From E44-bin32 sp034430595 (GTDB taxonomy: Bacteria; Chloroflexota; Anaerolineae; Anaerolineales; E44-bin32), in the NCBI GenBank assembly GCA_034430595.1, contig DAOUEL010000031.1, positions 62,001 to 126,000 of the forward strand: a stretch of DNA of 64,000 nt, given 5' to 3'. Each line of letters starts with the position of its first letter. Position 1 is the first letter of the stretch. A program made the translations under genes and the position numbers. The notes beneath the pieces were generated by a model. It was not told the DNA's origin and ran no database searches. It saw only the letters and a program-made list of their open reading frames with translations. Shown piece after piece: positions 7,442-15,734 of this stretch.

Positions 7442-9868
7442 ATGATTAGCGCCGTGACCGCTCAAGAACTCGAACTCCGTGCCGCGCTTGGCATCCCGAT
7501 GGATGCCGAGCGAGTCCTGATCTTCGCCGAATCCAGCCACTGGGACCCCGACTGGCTTTACACCTCCGAGGAGTACTACGAGCGTTTCGTCCAGGCGAAC
7601 CTCAACCAGGCACTCGACGAGCTGGAACACGAGCCGCGCCGGGTGTACTCCATTGAGTGCATGTTCTTCCTGCGTATGTTCTGGGAGCGCCAGCCAGAAC
7701 GGCGGACACTGCTGCGCAGGTACATCAACGAACGCCGATTGCGGTTGACCAGTTCGGGGGTCACAACCGCCGATACGATTGTCCCTGGTCCGGAAGTGAT
7801 CCTGCGAGATTTTCTTCTGGGGCAGGAATGGCTGCGCCGGGAAGGCATGACCCAGGAACCTGCTCTGGCATATTTCTCGGACAGCTTTGGCAGCTCACCA
7901 GCCCTGCCTTCGCTGCTTCAAGCGGCAGGATTCTCGCAAACGACGATCACCCGCATCGACGGCATGTACTTCCTCGGGATTGAACCGAACAACCCCCGCC
8001 GCTACCCGCGGCCAGGCTCCAGCGCCGAGCTGCTCCTGAAAAAGGAACGCTCGCTCGATTTCATCTGGCGTGATCGCGCCGGCGGCGAGGTGCTCACACA
8101 CTGGAATGCATTCACCTACGGCCAGGGAGATCTTCTGGCCTACCGCGGCTTGAGCCGCATTTACCTTTTCCCCTTCGCGGTGCCTGCCCGTTCTGACCGG
8201 CATGTTGCCCGTCGTATCAATCGATTTGCGAGCAGGTTGAAGCCAGTCAGCCGGACGCCGTACCTGTTCTGCCCAATCGGCTTTGATTTCGTCGCTCCGA
8301 TTCCCGACCTGGTGGCACTTCTCGACCGCTATAACCGCAGCTATTACCCGCAAACCGGCATCTGGACCGTGAATGCCGGGTTGGATGATTATCTCAACCT
8401 GGTCAATTGCCAGCGCGATTCTCTCCCCACGCTGGAGCTCGACCCCAATCCGTACTGGACCGGTTTCTACACCGCCCGGCCGGCGCTTAAAGCCCGCTGC
8501 CATGAACTGGTTGAGAAGCTAACGCTGGCCGAGTCGCTCGCATTGCAGGTGAAAGCCGGGGGTGCGAGATCGACAGTCGACAATCTTCTTCAAGACGCCT
8601 GGTGGACAGCCGCGGTCTCCAACCATCACGATTTCATTACCGGCACATCACCTGACCGTGTGGTCTACCAGGAGCAAATTCCATGGCTCGAGAGGGCTGA
8701 TGGAAGTGTGACGCGCGCGATCGAACTGACAGCTCCCAGCATCCAAGCCGTTCCAGCTCCGGAGCTGGAACGATCCATGCCTTCCTGGTCACGGCATGCC
8801 GATAAGGTCGAGATCCGAACCGCGCATTACACCCTCGAGCTCGACCAGGCGGCCGGAGGAGCGATCGTACGTGCCGAGGATCCCCTGACCGGCGAACCTC
8901 TGCTGGGTGGAGCCGGGAATGACCTCATCCGATACCGAGTATCAGGCGGCTTATGGCGCATGGGGTACGAATTTCGCGGCGGCAGGTGGAAGGAGGCCGG
9001 TCGCAGCAGCCAGCACCATTCGGACCTGGCTGTGCAAGAAAACGAGCACCGCCTCGAGATCCGCTGGGTCAACGGATTTGACGGCGAAATCTTCGAACGT
9101 GAGATGTGGATCTATGACGACGATCCACGCATTTATTTCCGCATTGTCGGCCGCGCCGGACGGCGACGGACGATGACCGTCCGCTTTCATACCTGCCTGG
9201 TGGCTGACGGCTTGCTGATGGACCAAGCGGGGGGCGTCATTCAACGACCACGCGAGAAAGTCTATTCCCCCACGTTCTGGCCGTTCCAGCATTTTGTCCA
9301 TGTTCGTGATCGGGAAAGTGGGCGCGGGCTGGCACTCTACCAACGCTGGCCGGGGGCTGTCTCGCTCACCCCCCGTGGGCAGCTTAGCATCATCGCATTA
9401 CGCAATGCAGCTATCGAGCGTGCCTTCGGCCTGCTTCCGCTTTCGGGCAATCCGGCCCGTGGTTACGAGAAGGAAGCCTACACCTTCGACTACGCACTTG
9501 AATTCACACCCCAGGGAGACTGGCAGACCAATCATCTTGCCGAGAAAGCCTACCAACGTTTCCACACCCCCGATCCAGGGAGTCACTTCGAGACCCTGCA
9601 TCGGCAAATGCGCTCCGAAGTGCTCCTCGATCGGCCAGATATCATCCTGCTTGCTTATAAGCAAGCCGCACGCGGGAAGGGCAGGATCATCCGTTTGTAC
9701 TCGCTGGACGGCGGCGATACGGTTCGGCTGCGCTTGCGGTCAACCAGGATCAAGGCTGCCTGCCTGTGCGACGCCCGCGAAAGAGACCTGAAACCGCTTT
9801 CCGTTGTTGATGGCGAGCTGGAGGTTGAACTCCCTGGCACGCTGACAACTCTGCGCCTTCAGACCTGA
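7442..9868 (+). CDS. Glycoside hydrolase family 38 alpha-mannosidase
   Basis: An 808-residue GH38 enzyme, which hydrolyses alpha-mannosides by a retaining, zinc-dependent mechanism. Seen: the N-terminal metal motif SHWDPDW (H33, D35), the probable nucleophile Asp147 in FSDSFG, the HHDFITGTS segment near 395-403 that contributes active-site histidine, and a long C-terminal beta-rich domain from about 470 that is normal for the family. There is no signal peptide, so it probably acts on internalised or endogenous mannosides. A TATGAT element overlaps the assigned ATG, so translation may instead start at GTG 7457 or the mRNA may be leaderless. It lies upstream of a flippase and a GT4 glycosyltransferase. 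Confidence 0.85.
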   Translation: MISAVTAQELELRAALGIPMDAERVLIFAESSHWDPDWLYTSEEYYERFVQANLNQALDELEHEPRRVYSIECMFFLRMFWERQPERRTLLRRYINERRLRLTSSGVTTADTIVPGPEVILRDFLLGQEWLRREGMTQEPALAYFSDSFGSSPALPSLLQAAGFSQTTITRIDGMYFLGIEPNNPRRYPRPGSSAELLLKKERSLDFIWRDRAGGEVLTHWNAFTYGQGDLLAYRGLSRIYLFPFAVPARSDRHVARRINRFASRLKPVSRTPYLFCPIGFDFVAPIPDLVALLDRYNRSYYPQTGIWTVNAGLDDYLNLVNCQRDSLPTLELDPNPYWTGFYTARPALKARCHELVEKLTLAESLALQVKAGGARSTVDNLLQDAWWTAAVSNHHDFITGTSPDRVVYQEQIPWLERADGSVTRAIELTAPSIQAVPAPELERSMPSWSRHADKVEIRTAHYTLELDQAAGGAIVRAEDPLTGEPLLGGAGNDLIRYRVSGGLWRMGYEFRGGRWKEAGRSSQHHSDLAVQENEHRLEIRWVNGFDGEIFEREMWIYDDDPRIYFRIVGRAGRRRTMTVRFHTCLVADGLLMDQAGGVIQRPREKVYSPTFWPFQHFVHVRDRESGRGLALYQRWPGAVSLTPRGQLSIIALRNAAIERAFGLLPLSGNPARGYEKEAYTFDYALEFTPQGDWQTNHLAEKAYQRFHTPDPGSHFETLHRQMRSEVLLDRPDIILLAYKQAARGKGRIIRLYSLDGGDTVRLRLRSTRIKAACLCDARERDLKPLSVVDGELEVELPGTLTTLRLQT

Positions 9869-9928
9869 ACGCTCCATCATTAGAAACGTATTCCCCGGCT
9901 CAAGTCCGCTCCACGGAGTTTAAAGCTC

Positions 9929-9948
9929 CCTTTAAGCGGCGTTAAAGG
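9929..9948. promoter_or_regulatory. Inverted repeat upstream of flippase gene
   Basis: CCTTTAA and TTAAAGG form perfect 7-base arms around six bases, about 95 bases before the flippase start. A TAAGAT candidate -10 element lies just downstream, near 9968. The placement fits an operator, but no regulator is next to it. Confidence 0.3.
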
Positions 9949-10042
9949 TCCAGCTGTGCCTCTTTGGTAAGATCGATGATGCGTTCAACTGGAATAGGGA
10001 AGCCCGTTCCGAGGGTCACATCTGAGTACATCACACAGTAAT

Positions 10043-11071
10043 ATGCGCCGTCTCTTGCCTGGCATCATCCTAATCATCGCCCTGCTGGGCCTGGTGTTTA
10101 TCCTTGCCGACTGGCAGCAGGTTCGCTCGGTGCTGACTCAAGCCAGTTGGAAACCGGTCCCTTTCGCGTTGGCCACCACGGCTTTCTCCTACCTTTGCAT
10201 CAGCTTGAGCTTCGCTCGGGTCAGCAAACTGCTCGGGGTCCAAATGACCGTACGCGACCTGACGCTGGTCGGATTTGTCTCAACCGTCCTCAACCATGTG
10301 GTCTCCAGCGGTGGAGCTGCTGGCTACTCTGTCCGCTTCGCGTTGATGAACCGTCACGATGTCGGTATGCGTGATGTGCTGGCGGTCTCCTTCCTGCATT
10401 TCTACCTGACGAGCCTGGTGATGATAGGCATGCTTCCGATCGGACTGTTGTATCTTGTCCAGCATGCTGCCATCAGCCAAGGAACTGCAGCACTGCTGGC
10501 TTCTCTGGCCGGAGGCGTGATTCTTGCCACAATCCTGGCGACGCTGCTCCTTTTCTCCATCCGTCTCCGCCAACGGGCAATTAAACTGCTGGTGAGGATC
10601 ATGCGCCGGTTTACCAGGCACGATCCGGAAGCCTCGTTGATGCGATTTGATGAGACATTGGCGCAGGGTGTGCACGCCATGCGCAAGCAGCCAACGTCGA
10701 TCGTCATCATCCTGGCCCTGGTGGTCATCGACTGGTCCGCCAGCGTCACAACGCTCTGGCTCGCCTTTCGCTCGCTCGGAGTGACGCTTTTACCCGGCCA
10801 GGCTGTCACGGGCTTTGTCATCGGGATTGTGACCGGCGTCGCTTCAATGATTCCCGGAGGCCTGGGTGTACAGGAGGGCTCAATGGCCGGCATCTTCGCA
10901 CTTCTGGGTATCAGCCTCGATCGGGCAGTGCTCGCTTCAGTCTTCTTCCGTGTGCTCTATTTCTTCGTACCCTACCTGATCAGTCTGACACTCTACCGTG
11001 GGCTATTGCGCAGGAACCACGAATCAGCCCCCGGTGCACTGGAGATCGAACATGCACATCCTGATGCTTAG
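10043..11071 (+). CDS. Lysylphosphatidylglycerol synthase-type membrane protein (YbhN/UPF0104 flippase-like)
   Basis: A 342-residue integral membrane protein with eight or nine hydrophobic segments. It has the LPG-synthase transmembrane domain pattern: an N-terminal helix, the conserved NHVVSSGGAAGYSVRF segment near 84-99 and, near residues 268-280, the motif MIPGGLGVQEGSM, which is diagnostic of the family. Such stand-alone domains are thought to flip lipids or to support glycolipid export; they lack the MprF synthase domain, as here. Its end overlaps the start of the GT4 glycosyltransferase by 20 bases, so the two are co-translated and may act on the same lipid-linked product. Confidence 0.8.
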   Translation: MRRLLPGIILIIALLGLVFILADWQQVRSVLTQASWKPVPFALATTAFSYLCISLSFARVSKLLGVQMTVRDLTLVGFVSTVLNHVVSSGGAAGYSVRFALMNRHDVGMRDVLAVSFLHFYLTSLVMIGMLPIGLLYLVQHAAISQGTAALLASLAGGVILATILATLLLFSIRLRQRAIKLLVRIMRRFTRHDPEASLMRFDETLAQGVHAMRKQPTSIVIILALVVIDWSASVTTLWLAFRSLGVTLLPGQAVTGFVIGIVTGVASMIPGGLGVQEGSMAGIFALLGISLDRAVLASVFFRVLYFFVPYLISLTLYRGLLRRNHESAPGALEIEHAHPDA

Positions 11072-12203
11072 CCACGGCTACCCGCCAACGATCAGTGGTG
11101 TGACTCTCGTGGTTCAGAAAGTCGCCCGGGCTATGGTGGAGCGTGGTCATGATGTGACGGTCGTCACCGCCAGTGATCACGGTGCGCCCTATCAGAGTGA
11201 AGACCAGGGTGTCCGATTGTGGCGGGTTCGCTCGGCGCCGAATCCGTTTTGGTCCGAAGGACGGCTGCCGCTGCTGACCTATGACCGTTTGAAGGAAATC
11301 GTGGCGCAGGTCCAACCGGATGTCATCAATACTCATGACAGCGCGCTCTTAAGCTGGCAGCTCTATCGGCTCGAGCATCAGAAAGGGCACGTGCCGGAAG
11401 TCCTGACCTGCCATTTTCTGCCTCGCTTCGTGACCTACTATGTGCATGCCGGCGAGGCAGTCGAGCAAATGGTCGAGGAAATCACCTGGGATGTGACGCT
11501 GCGAATGTTGAGCGGGTTCGATCACGTCATCTTTCCTACCGGGACCCAGCGTTCGCTTTTCGAGCAGGAGGGGCTGGAAGTCCCATCGAGCGTAATTTCG
11601 AACGGGCTCGACACCTCGCGCTACAGACCGGAAGGCGAGGACGCTGGTTTGGCTGAGAAATACTGCCTGCCTGAAGCTAAACGCATCCTTTTCGTCGGGC
11701 GCCTAGCACGCGACAAAAAGATCGGAGTTCTTGTTCGGGCTCTGGCCGCACTGGGCGATGCGCACCTGCTGATTGTCGGACGCGGTGATGACCGGGATCG
11801 GCTGGAAGAGCTTGCGCGTGAACTGGGAGTTGAACCACGCGTACATTTCTTCGGATACGTCCCCGAAGCAGATCTGCCGGGGCTGTACCGGGCAGCGGAT
11901 ATTTTTGCCATCGCTTCCGACGTCGAGGTGCAGAGTATCCCAACGCTCCAGGCCGCCGCCAGCGGCCTGCCGATCGTCGCCGCCAATGCCGCCGCACTGC
12001 CCGAATTAGTCCACGACAATCGCAATGGATATCTCGTTCCGGCCGGAGACGCAGCCGCTTTCGCCGCTGCACTGGACCGGATCCTCGAACACCCTGCACT
12101 GGCCGAGCAATTCGGCCAGGCCAGCCTGCAGATCGGCCGCCAGCATGCTGAAGAACTTACCTTCAAAGCATACGAAGAGCTCTATCGTCTTTTCGCAAGA
12201 TGA
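11052..12203 (+). CDS. GT4-family glycosyltransferase
   Basis: A 383-residue GT-B glycosyltransferase of family 4. The N-terminal glycine-rich motif LSHGYPPTISGV (6-17), the strand ILFVGRLARDKK (about 213-224) that opens the donor-binding domain, and the acidic motif region SDVEVQSIPTLQAAASGLP near 295-313 are all in place. The Glu-containing EVQSIPTLQAAA replaces the more usual EGFGLPxLEA, so one of the two donor-binding glutamates is not obvious. Start at ATG 11052 gives a standard N-terminus and overlaps the flippase gene; earlier starts inside that gene are rejected. Likely makes a cell-surface glycolipid with the flippase; sugar unknown. Confidence 0.85.
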   Translation: MHILMLSHGYPPTISGVTLVVQKVARAMVERGHDVTVVTASDHGAPYQSEDQGVRLWRVRSAPNPFWSEGRLPLLTYDRLKEIVAQVQPDVINTHDSALLSWQLYRLEHQKGHVPEVLTCHFLPRFVTYYVHAGEAVEQMVEEITWDVTLRMLSGFDHVIFPTGTQRSLFEQEGLEVPSSVISNGLDTSRYRPEGEDAGLAEKYCLPEAKRILFVGRLARDKKIGVLVRALAALGDAHLLIVGRGDDRDRLEELARELGVEPRVHFFGYVPEADLPGLYRAADIFAIASDVEVQSIPTLQAAASGLPIVAANAAALPELVHDNRNGYLVPAGDAAAFAAALDRILEHPALAEQFGQASLQIGRQHAEELTFKAYEELYRLFAR

Positions 12204-12297
12204 GCTGCTTGTGGGGAAAATAATCCGGATTCGACCCGCTGGATTAATTACGGGCCGTAAGGTTATATCTCTGGTTGCCAGCGTCAAACAGCAAAAT

Positions 12298-12323
12298 ATC
12301 TGACAGATTTTATCTGATATAAT
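12298..12323 (+). promoter_or_regulatory. Candidate promoter and operator before membrane-protein gene
   Basis: TATAAT at 12318-12323 is a consensus -10 box 23 bases before ATG 12346. Just upstream, CAGAT-TTT-ATCTG is a perfect inverted repeat (12304-12316), and ATCTGA occurs twice as a direct repeat 14 bases apart (12298 and 12312). No good -35 box is visible, which would fit an activator-dependent promoter. Confidence 0.4.
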
Positions 12324-12345
12324 CGGCTTCTGCTCGCGAGTTAAG

Positions 12346-13419
12346 ATGGCAATTCCGACTTCCGAAACAGAGGCTTCACCCACCGAATTCGGTGGTCTTC
12401 TTGGTGTGTATCCGCCCAGTTGGGTGGATCGCTTTGCTGATGCAATCGAGCGGCTGGCCCTGCCCTATTGGCTGACCTGTCTGTTGCTGTTCGCCCTTGA
12501 GTTCCTGCTCATGCATGTGATCTCCTGGATAGGAGGCACCACGCCATTCCCACAGTTGCGGTCGGTTTTCATCAGCCCGCCGCTCTGGACTTGGGGCTCG
12601 CTGGCATTGATCATTTATCTCGATCGGACCTCGATCGAAGCCCTGGCCAAATTCAGGCTGCTGCTCCCATTGGATGACCAAGCGTACGAGGAACTCGAAT
12701 CCCACCTCACGACCATGCCCGCACGGCCAATCATCATCACCAATATCATCTTCGTCCTTTTCTTCCTGGTCTTTGCTTTCGTCGTTCCGATCAAGGTGTT
12801 GGATCTCTTTCGTGGGCGCGGTCTCGCCATACTGATTGTGTCGGCAACGTTCTCCTTCCTTCCCGGAAGCGCCTTCTACTACCATACGCTACATCAACTA
12901 CGCATGGTCAGGCGCATTTACGAATTTGCACGGCCTTTTGATTTATTTGATCGCGAGCCAATCTTTGCGTTCTCAAAGGTAACCTCAAGCACAAGCGTCG
13001 TTTTGACCTTCTTCCTGCTCTCCAACTTAGTCGTGGCGATCCCACTCCATGCGCTCGATACCGGAGTGGTCGTTTTCGAGCTCATCGGCGTTCCGCTTGC
13101 GGTGGCCGCCTTCATCATCCCGCTTTGGGGTGCTCACACCCGGCTGACGGCCCAGAAGCGAGGGCTTCAAGCCAGCACCGAGCGTCGAATGAAGGAAACA
13201 CTGCAGAAACTGGATGCGGAGCTGCAGGTGGATGACCTATCGAAAATGGATCAACTGCAGAAGGCGCTCAACAACCTGGTCATCGAGCGCGAGGTACTGG
13301 CCCGGTTGCCAACCTGGCCCTGGCGGCCGGGCACCGTCACCGGCGTCGCTTCGGCCATCCTGCTCCCGACACTGCTGCTCCTGATCCAGATAGTTATTCA
13401 GCGCTTGATCGCTCCCTGA
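12346..13419 (+). CDS. Multi-pass membrane protein of unknown function
   Basis: A 357-residue protein with about seven hydrophobic segments: a pair near 40-65, one near 83-95, two near 125-165, two near 205-260 and a final one near 333-354. A charged helical stretch (about 275-325, rich in Lys/Glu/Leu) between the last two could form a coiled coil inside the cell. The closing LPTWPWRPGTV motif before the last helix recurs in membrane proteins of unknown function from Chloroflexota and cyanobacteria, as far as I recall. No enzymatic motif is seen. It stands alone, with a TATAAT box and palindrome just before it. Confidence 0.6.
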   Translation: MAIPTSETEASPTEFGGLLGVYPPSWVDRFADAIERLALPYWLTCLLLFALEFLLMHVISWIGGTTPFPQLRSVFISPPLWTWGSLALIIYLDRTSIEALAKFRLLLPLDDQAYEELESHLTTMPARPIIITNIIFVLFFLVFAFVVPIKVLDLFRGRGLAILIVSATFSFLPGSAFYYHTLHQLRMVRRIYEFARPFDLFDREPIFAFSKVTSSTSVVLTFFLLSNLVVAIPLHALDTGVVVFELIGVPLAVAAFIIPLWGAHTRLTAQKRGLQASTERRMKETLQKLDAELQVDDLSKMDQLQKALNNLVIEREVLARLPTWPWRPGTVTGVASAILLPTLLLLIQIVIQRLIAP

Positions 13420-13679
13420 GCGGATTTAATTCCAAACCTCGATCAAAATCACCGACGGCATCGTGCGCTTCAATTCCAACCAAAATTTGGCCTACTTTCC
13501 CTCCTGAAGAACCCGTCAGATCACGTCATCCACCTACGATCAGCATAACTAAATCCGAGACGGCCGAAGGGATCTTGCTCTGGCTCTAATTCAGACCAGA
13601 GGGCCTCGAATCACTCAACCGGTCAGGATGCGCTATGATGAATGTGTCCATTCTGGCTGATCAAGATAGAGGAGGCGCA

Positions 13680-13895
13680 ATGGCTGAGAGTGTGTACAAG
13701 GTAATCGAGCTGGTCGGGACCAGCGAGAAGTCGTGGGAGGATGCAGCCAGGGCAGCCGTCGATCTGGCCGGCAAACAGCTGCGCGATCTGCGTATCGCCG
13801 AGGTGGTCGACCTCGATATGCAGCTGGAGGAAGGCAAGGTGCTCGCCTACCGGGCCAAGGTCAAGGTATCCTTCAAGTACCACGGCGGCGACTGA
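13680..13895 (+). CDS. Dodecin (flavin-storage protein)
   Basis: A 71-residue protein matching the dodecin family in length and pattern: VYKVIELVGTSEKSWEDAA at the N-terminus, a single helix (18-33), then two strands ending VKVSFKYHG. Dodecins assemble as dodecameric shells that bind flavins or CoA-like ligands and buffer free flavin. The Trp of KSWEDA corresponds to the residue that stacks on flavin. The start is decided by a strong GAGGAGG five to eleven bases before ATG 13680; the frame opens earlier at 13635. It is monocistronic. Flavin binding is inferred from family. Confidence 0.85.
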   Translation: MAESVYKVIELVGTSEKSWEDAARAAVDLAGKQLRDLRIAEVVDLDMQLEEGKVLAYRAKVKVSFKYHGGD

Positions 13896-14165
13896 AGGCT
13901 GGTCCAGAGCGAGCTCGAAAGATCAAAAGCCTGGACCAAATCCTATGCGACCCGGAGCCCCCTCTTGAACGCTTCGGGCAAGCCGAACTGGAGCTATACG
14001 TTTGCGGGGCATTAGCCGGCGTACCGTATCTCCGTCCAGGCCGATAAACCCCGCATTTTGCCCTGTTTCTGAATTCCAGAGCGCGCGGGAAAATGTATGC
14101 AGGAAGAACAAAGCAGACGGATCGATGTACAATCCGTCCGCTTTGTTTCAAGTACTCGGAGCAAT

Positions 14166-14591
14166 TCAGGCTGCTGCAGGCGCTTTCTGCGGCAGCAGGC
14201 CCAGCTGTGCCAGCAGTGCAAATCGATCCGGTGAACCCCAGTGTTCGACCATTTTCCCGTTCTCAAAACGCAGCTGGTCGAAAACGGTAATACGGAACGA
14301 TTTACCGTTCGGTGGGCCCATAAAACCGCCGTGGTTGGTGCCGCGGGCCGTCATGCGCGCCCACAAGATCTCGCCGTCTTCAACCAGGTCCTCGATTGTC
14401 AGCGTGAAATCGGGGAACGCCTGACGCAGGGACTCGATGTCGGACTGCATCCCTTCGATGGTCGCCTTCAACCCGAATTGGTGCTCTACAAAATCGGGTG
14501 CTACATCACGCTGCAGCACTTTGTAATGCCCTTGATTGAAAGCCTCGCTGATGATCTCCCGGAAGACACTCTCATTCTTTGAACCAGACAT
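14166..14591 (-). CDS. SnoaL-like ester cyclase
   Basis: A 141-residue protein of the SnoaL-like polyketide-cyclase / ester-cyclase family (NTF2-like fold). Seen: a helical start with REIISEAFNQGHY, FVEHQFG (about 35-41), AFPDFTLTIEDLVEDGEILWARMTARGTNHG through the central sheet and FENGKMVEHWG near 112-122, all standard for the family. Stand-alone copies are mostly of unknown substrate. The ATG at 14591 is preceded by AAAGGAG. It is divergent from a TetR regulator across 145 bases that hold two palindromes, so it is the likely target of that regulator. Confidence 0.75.
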   Translation of the reverse strand: MSGSKNESVFREIISEAFNQGHYKVLQRDVAPDFVEHQFGLKATIEGMQSDIESLRQAFPDFTLTIEDLVEDGEILWARMTARGTNHGGFMGPPNGKSFRITVFDQLRFENGKMVEHWGSPDRFALLAQLGLLPQKAPAAA

Positions 14592-14632
14592 GTTAAACTC
14601 CTTTCCAATCCATCCTATTAGATTTTTTAATC

Positions 14633-14670
14633 GCGGATCTGGAGTAAAGTGTTGCTGTGCGCAGATCCGC
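14633..14670. promoter_or_regulatory. Inverted repeat between ester cyclase and TetR genes
   Basis: GCGGATCT (14633-14640) and AGATCCGC (14663-14670) are perfect 8-base arms separated by 22 bases. It lies in the shared regulatory region of the divergent pair, next to a second palindrome at 14677. It could be a half-site pair for a dimeric regulator or a leader hairpin. Confidence 0.45.
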
Positions 14671-14676
14671 ATTCAT

Positions 14677-14691
14677 TACAGTAATACTGTA
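14677..14691. promoter_or_regulatory. 15-base palindrome, candidate TetR operator
   Basis: TACAGTAATACTGTA is a perfect palindrome around a central A, 45 bases before the TetR start and about 86 before the ester-cyclase start. Size, symmetry and position between divergent genes are what TetR-family operators show; direct evidence of binding is absent. Confidence 0.55.
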
Positions 14692-14736
14692 TTGAATATG
14701 GATATTATGCATCTATTTAGGTAGAATGTCAAGTAA

Positions 14737-15384
14737 ATGGCCCAAACCAAGAAGACCAAACGTTCCTATGATTCGAATCTCCGCCAGCAGCAGGCCCGCC
14801 AGACACGCCGCCTGGTGTTGGGCGCGGCGGGCGAGCTTTTCAGCGAACTCGGGTATGCAGGCGCAACGATCGAGGCCATCGCTGAAAAGGCTGGGGTCGC
14901 ACCCGAGACCGTGTACTCAATCTACAGCAGCAAACGCGGCTTACTGGCCCGGCTCATCGATGTCACGGTCGGAGGGGATGACCAGGCCATCCCTCTCATC
15001 GAGCGGCCCGGACCGAAAGGGGTCCTGACTCAGGAAAACCAGAGCCAGCAGATCGAGCTCTTTGCGCTCGACATCACGAGCGTCCTGGAACGCATCGCAC
15101 CGCTTTTCCCGATCCTACGCACGGCAGCCATGACCGAACCGGAGATCGCCGAACTGCTGGGGGAACTGCTCGAGGGGCGCCGGCAAAACCTGGCTAAATT
15201 CGTGCAGGCGCTTGCCTCTCATGGACCGCTACGGGCGGGTCTGGACTTACAAGCGGCCACCGATCTCGTCTGGACCCTTAGCAGCCCGGAGGTCTTCAAC
15301 TTGCTAACGATCGACCGGGGCTGGCCGTCCGACCGCTTCTCGGAATGGCTGTCCGTCTCACTGGCGCGCCTGCTGCTGCCCTGA
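14737..15384 (+). CDS. TetR-family transcriptional regulator
   Basis: A 215-residue regulator. The N-terminal helix-turn-helix is clear: RRLVLGAAGELFSELGYAGATIEAIAEKAGVAPETVY spans about residues 25-61, followed by YSIYSSKRGLLARLID. The C-terminal ligand domain (about 75-215) is all-helical and not family-specific. A basic leader (KKTKRSYDSN) precedes the DNA-binding domain. Divergent from the ester cyclase, it probably represses that gene and itself through the palindrome at 14677-14691. Inducer unknown. The ribosome-binding site is weak. Confidence 0.85.
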   Translation: MAQTKKTKRSYDSNLRQQQARQTRRLVLGAAGELFSELGYAGATIEAIAEKAGVAPETVYSIYSSKRGLLARLIDVTVGGDDQAIPLIERPGPKGVLTQENQSQQIELFALDITSVLERIAPLFPILRTAAMTEPEIAELLGELLEGRRQNLAKFVQALASHGPLRAGLDLQAATDLVWTLSSPEVFNLLTIDRGWPSDRFSEWLSVSLARLLLP

Positions 15385-15518
15385 CCAGCTCATCCAGGCT
15401 TGATCAAACCTTAACCGCTGTTCGAAACCTCCCTTGCCACCGGCATCACCTATCTCGTCCGGACCGACTTGGAGCTGGCCGATGTCGTGCAAAGGCTTAG
15501 CCCTCCTCCGCTTTGGCA

Positions 15519-15647
15519 GCGGCCGTACAACGGGTCAAGCGCCTGCCTGCCTGGCCTAACCCGGACCAGCTGCACGAGATCGCTGGGTCCTGGAAACCCT
15601 GGCGGGCAATCGCCGCGCGCATCCTTTTGCATCCTTACCTGAGTTGA
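15519..15647 (+). pseudogene. Remnant of DNA-3-methyladenine glycosylase II (AlkA-like) C-terminus
   Basis: The 350 bases between TetR and MerR genes carry no intact gene, but one frame ending TGA 15645 reads VKRLPAWPNPDQLHEIAG then SWKPWRAIAARILL. The spacing of the SWKPWR segment before a final helix matches the very C-terminus of AlkA-type HhH-GPD glycosylases (usual form: a Trp-Arg-Pro-Trp/Tyr-Arg motif followed by Ala-rich helix). A TAG at 15498-15500 closes the frame upstream and the HhH and catalytic Asp parts are missing, so this is a fragment. A short open stretch in another frame at about 15421-15500 may be more of the same decayed gene. Confidence 0.45.
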
Positions 15648-15685
15648 TATTCGCGGAATTTAGGCCAGCTCTGTTTGAACACAGC

Positions 15686-15716
15686 TTGACTCTTACGTAA
15701 CGTTATGGTTTAGACT
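15686..15716 (+). promoter_or_regulatory. MerR-type promoter with 19-base spacer
   Basis: TTGACT (15686-15691) and TAGACT (15711-15716) are separated by 19 bases, the over-long spacer that MerR-family activators correct by DNA distortion. The spacer holds two overlapping 8-base palindromes, TTACGTAA and TAACGTTA. The start codon of the MerR gene follows 18 bases later, so the site is probably autoregulatory. Confidence 0.65.
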
Positions 15717-15734
15717 GCTCGCAGTGAGGCAAAC

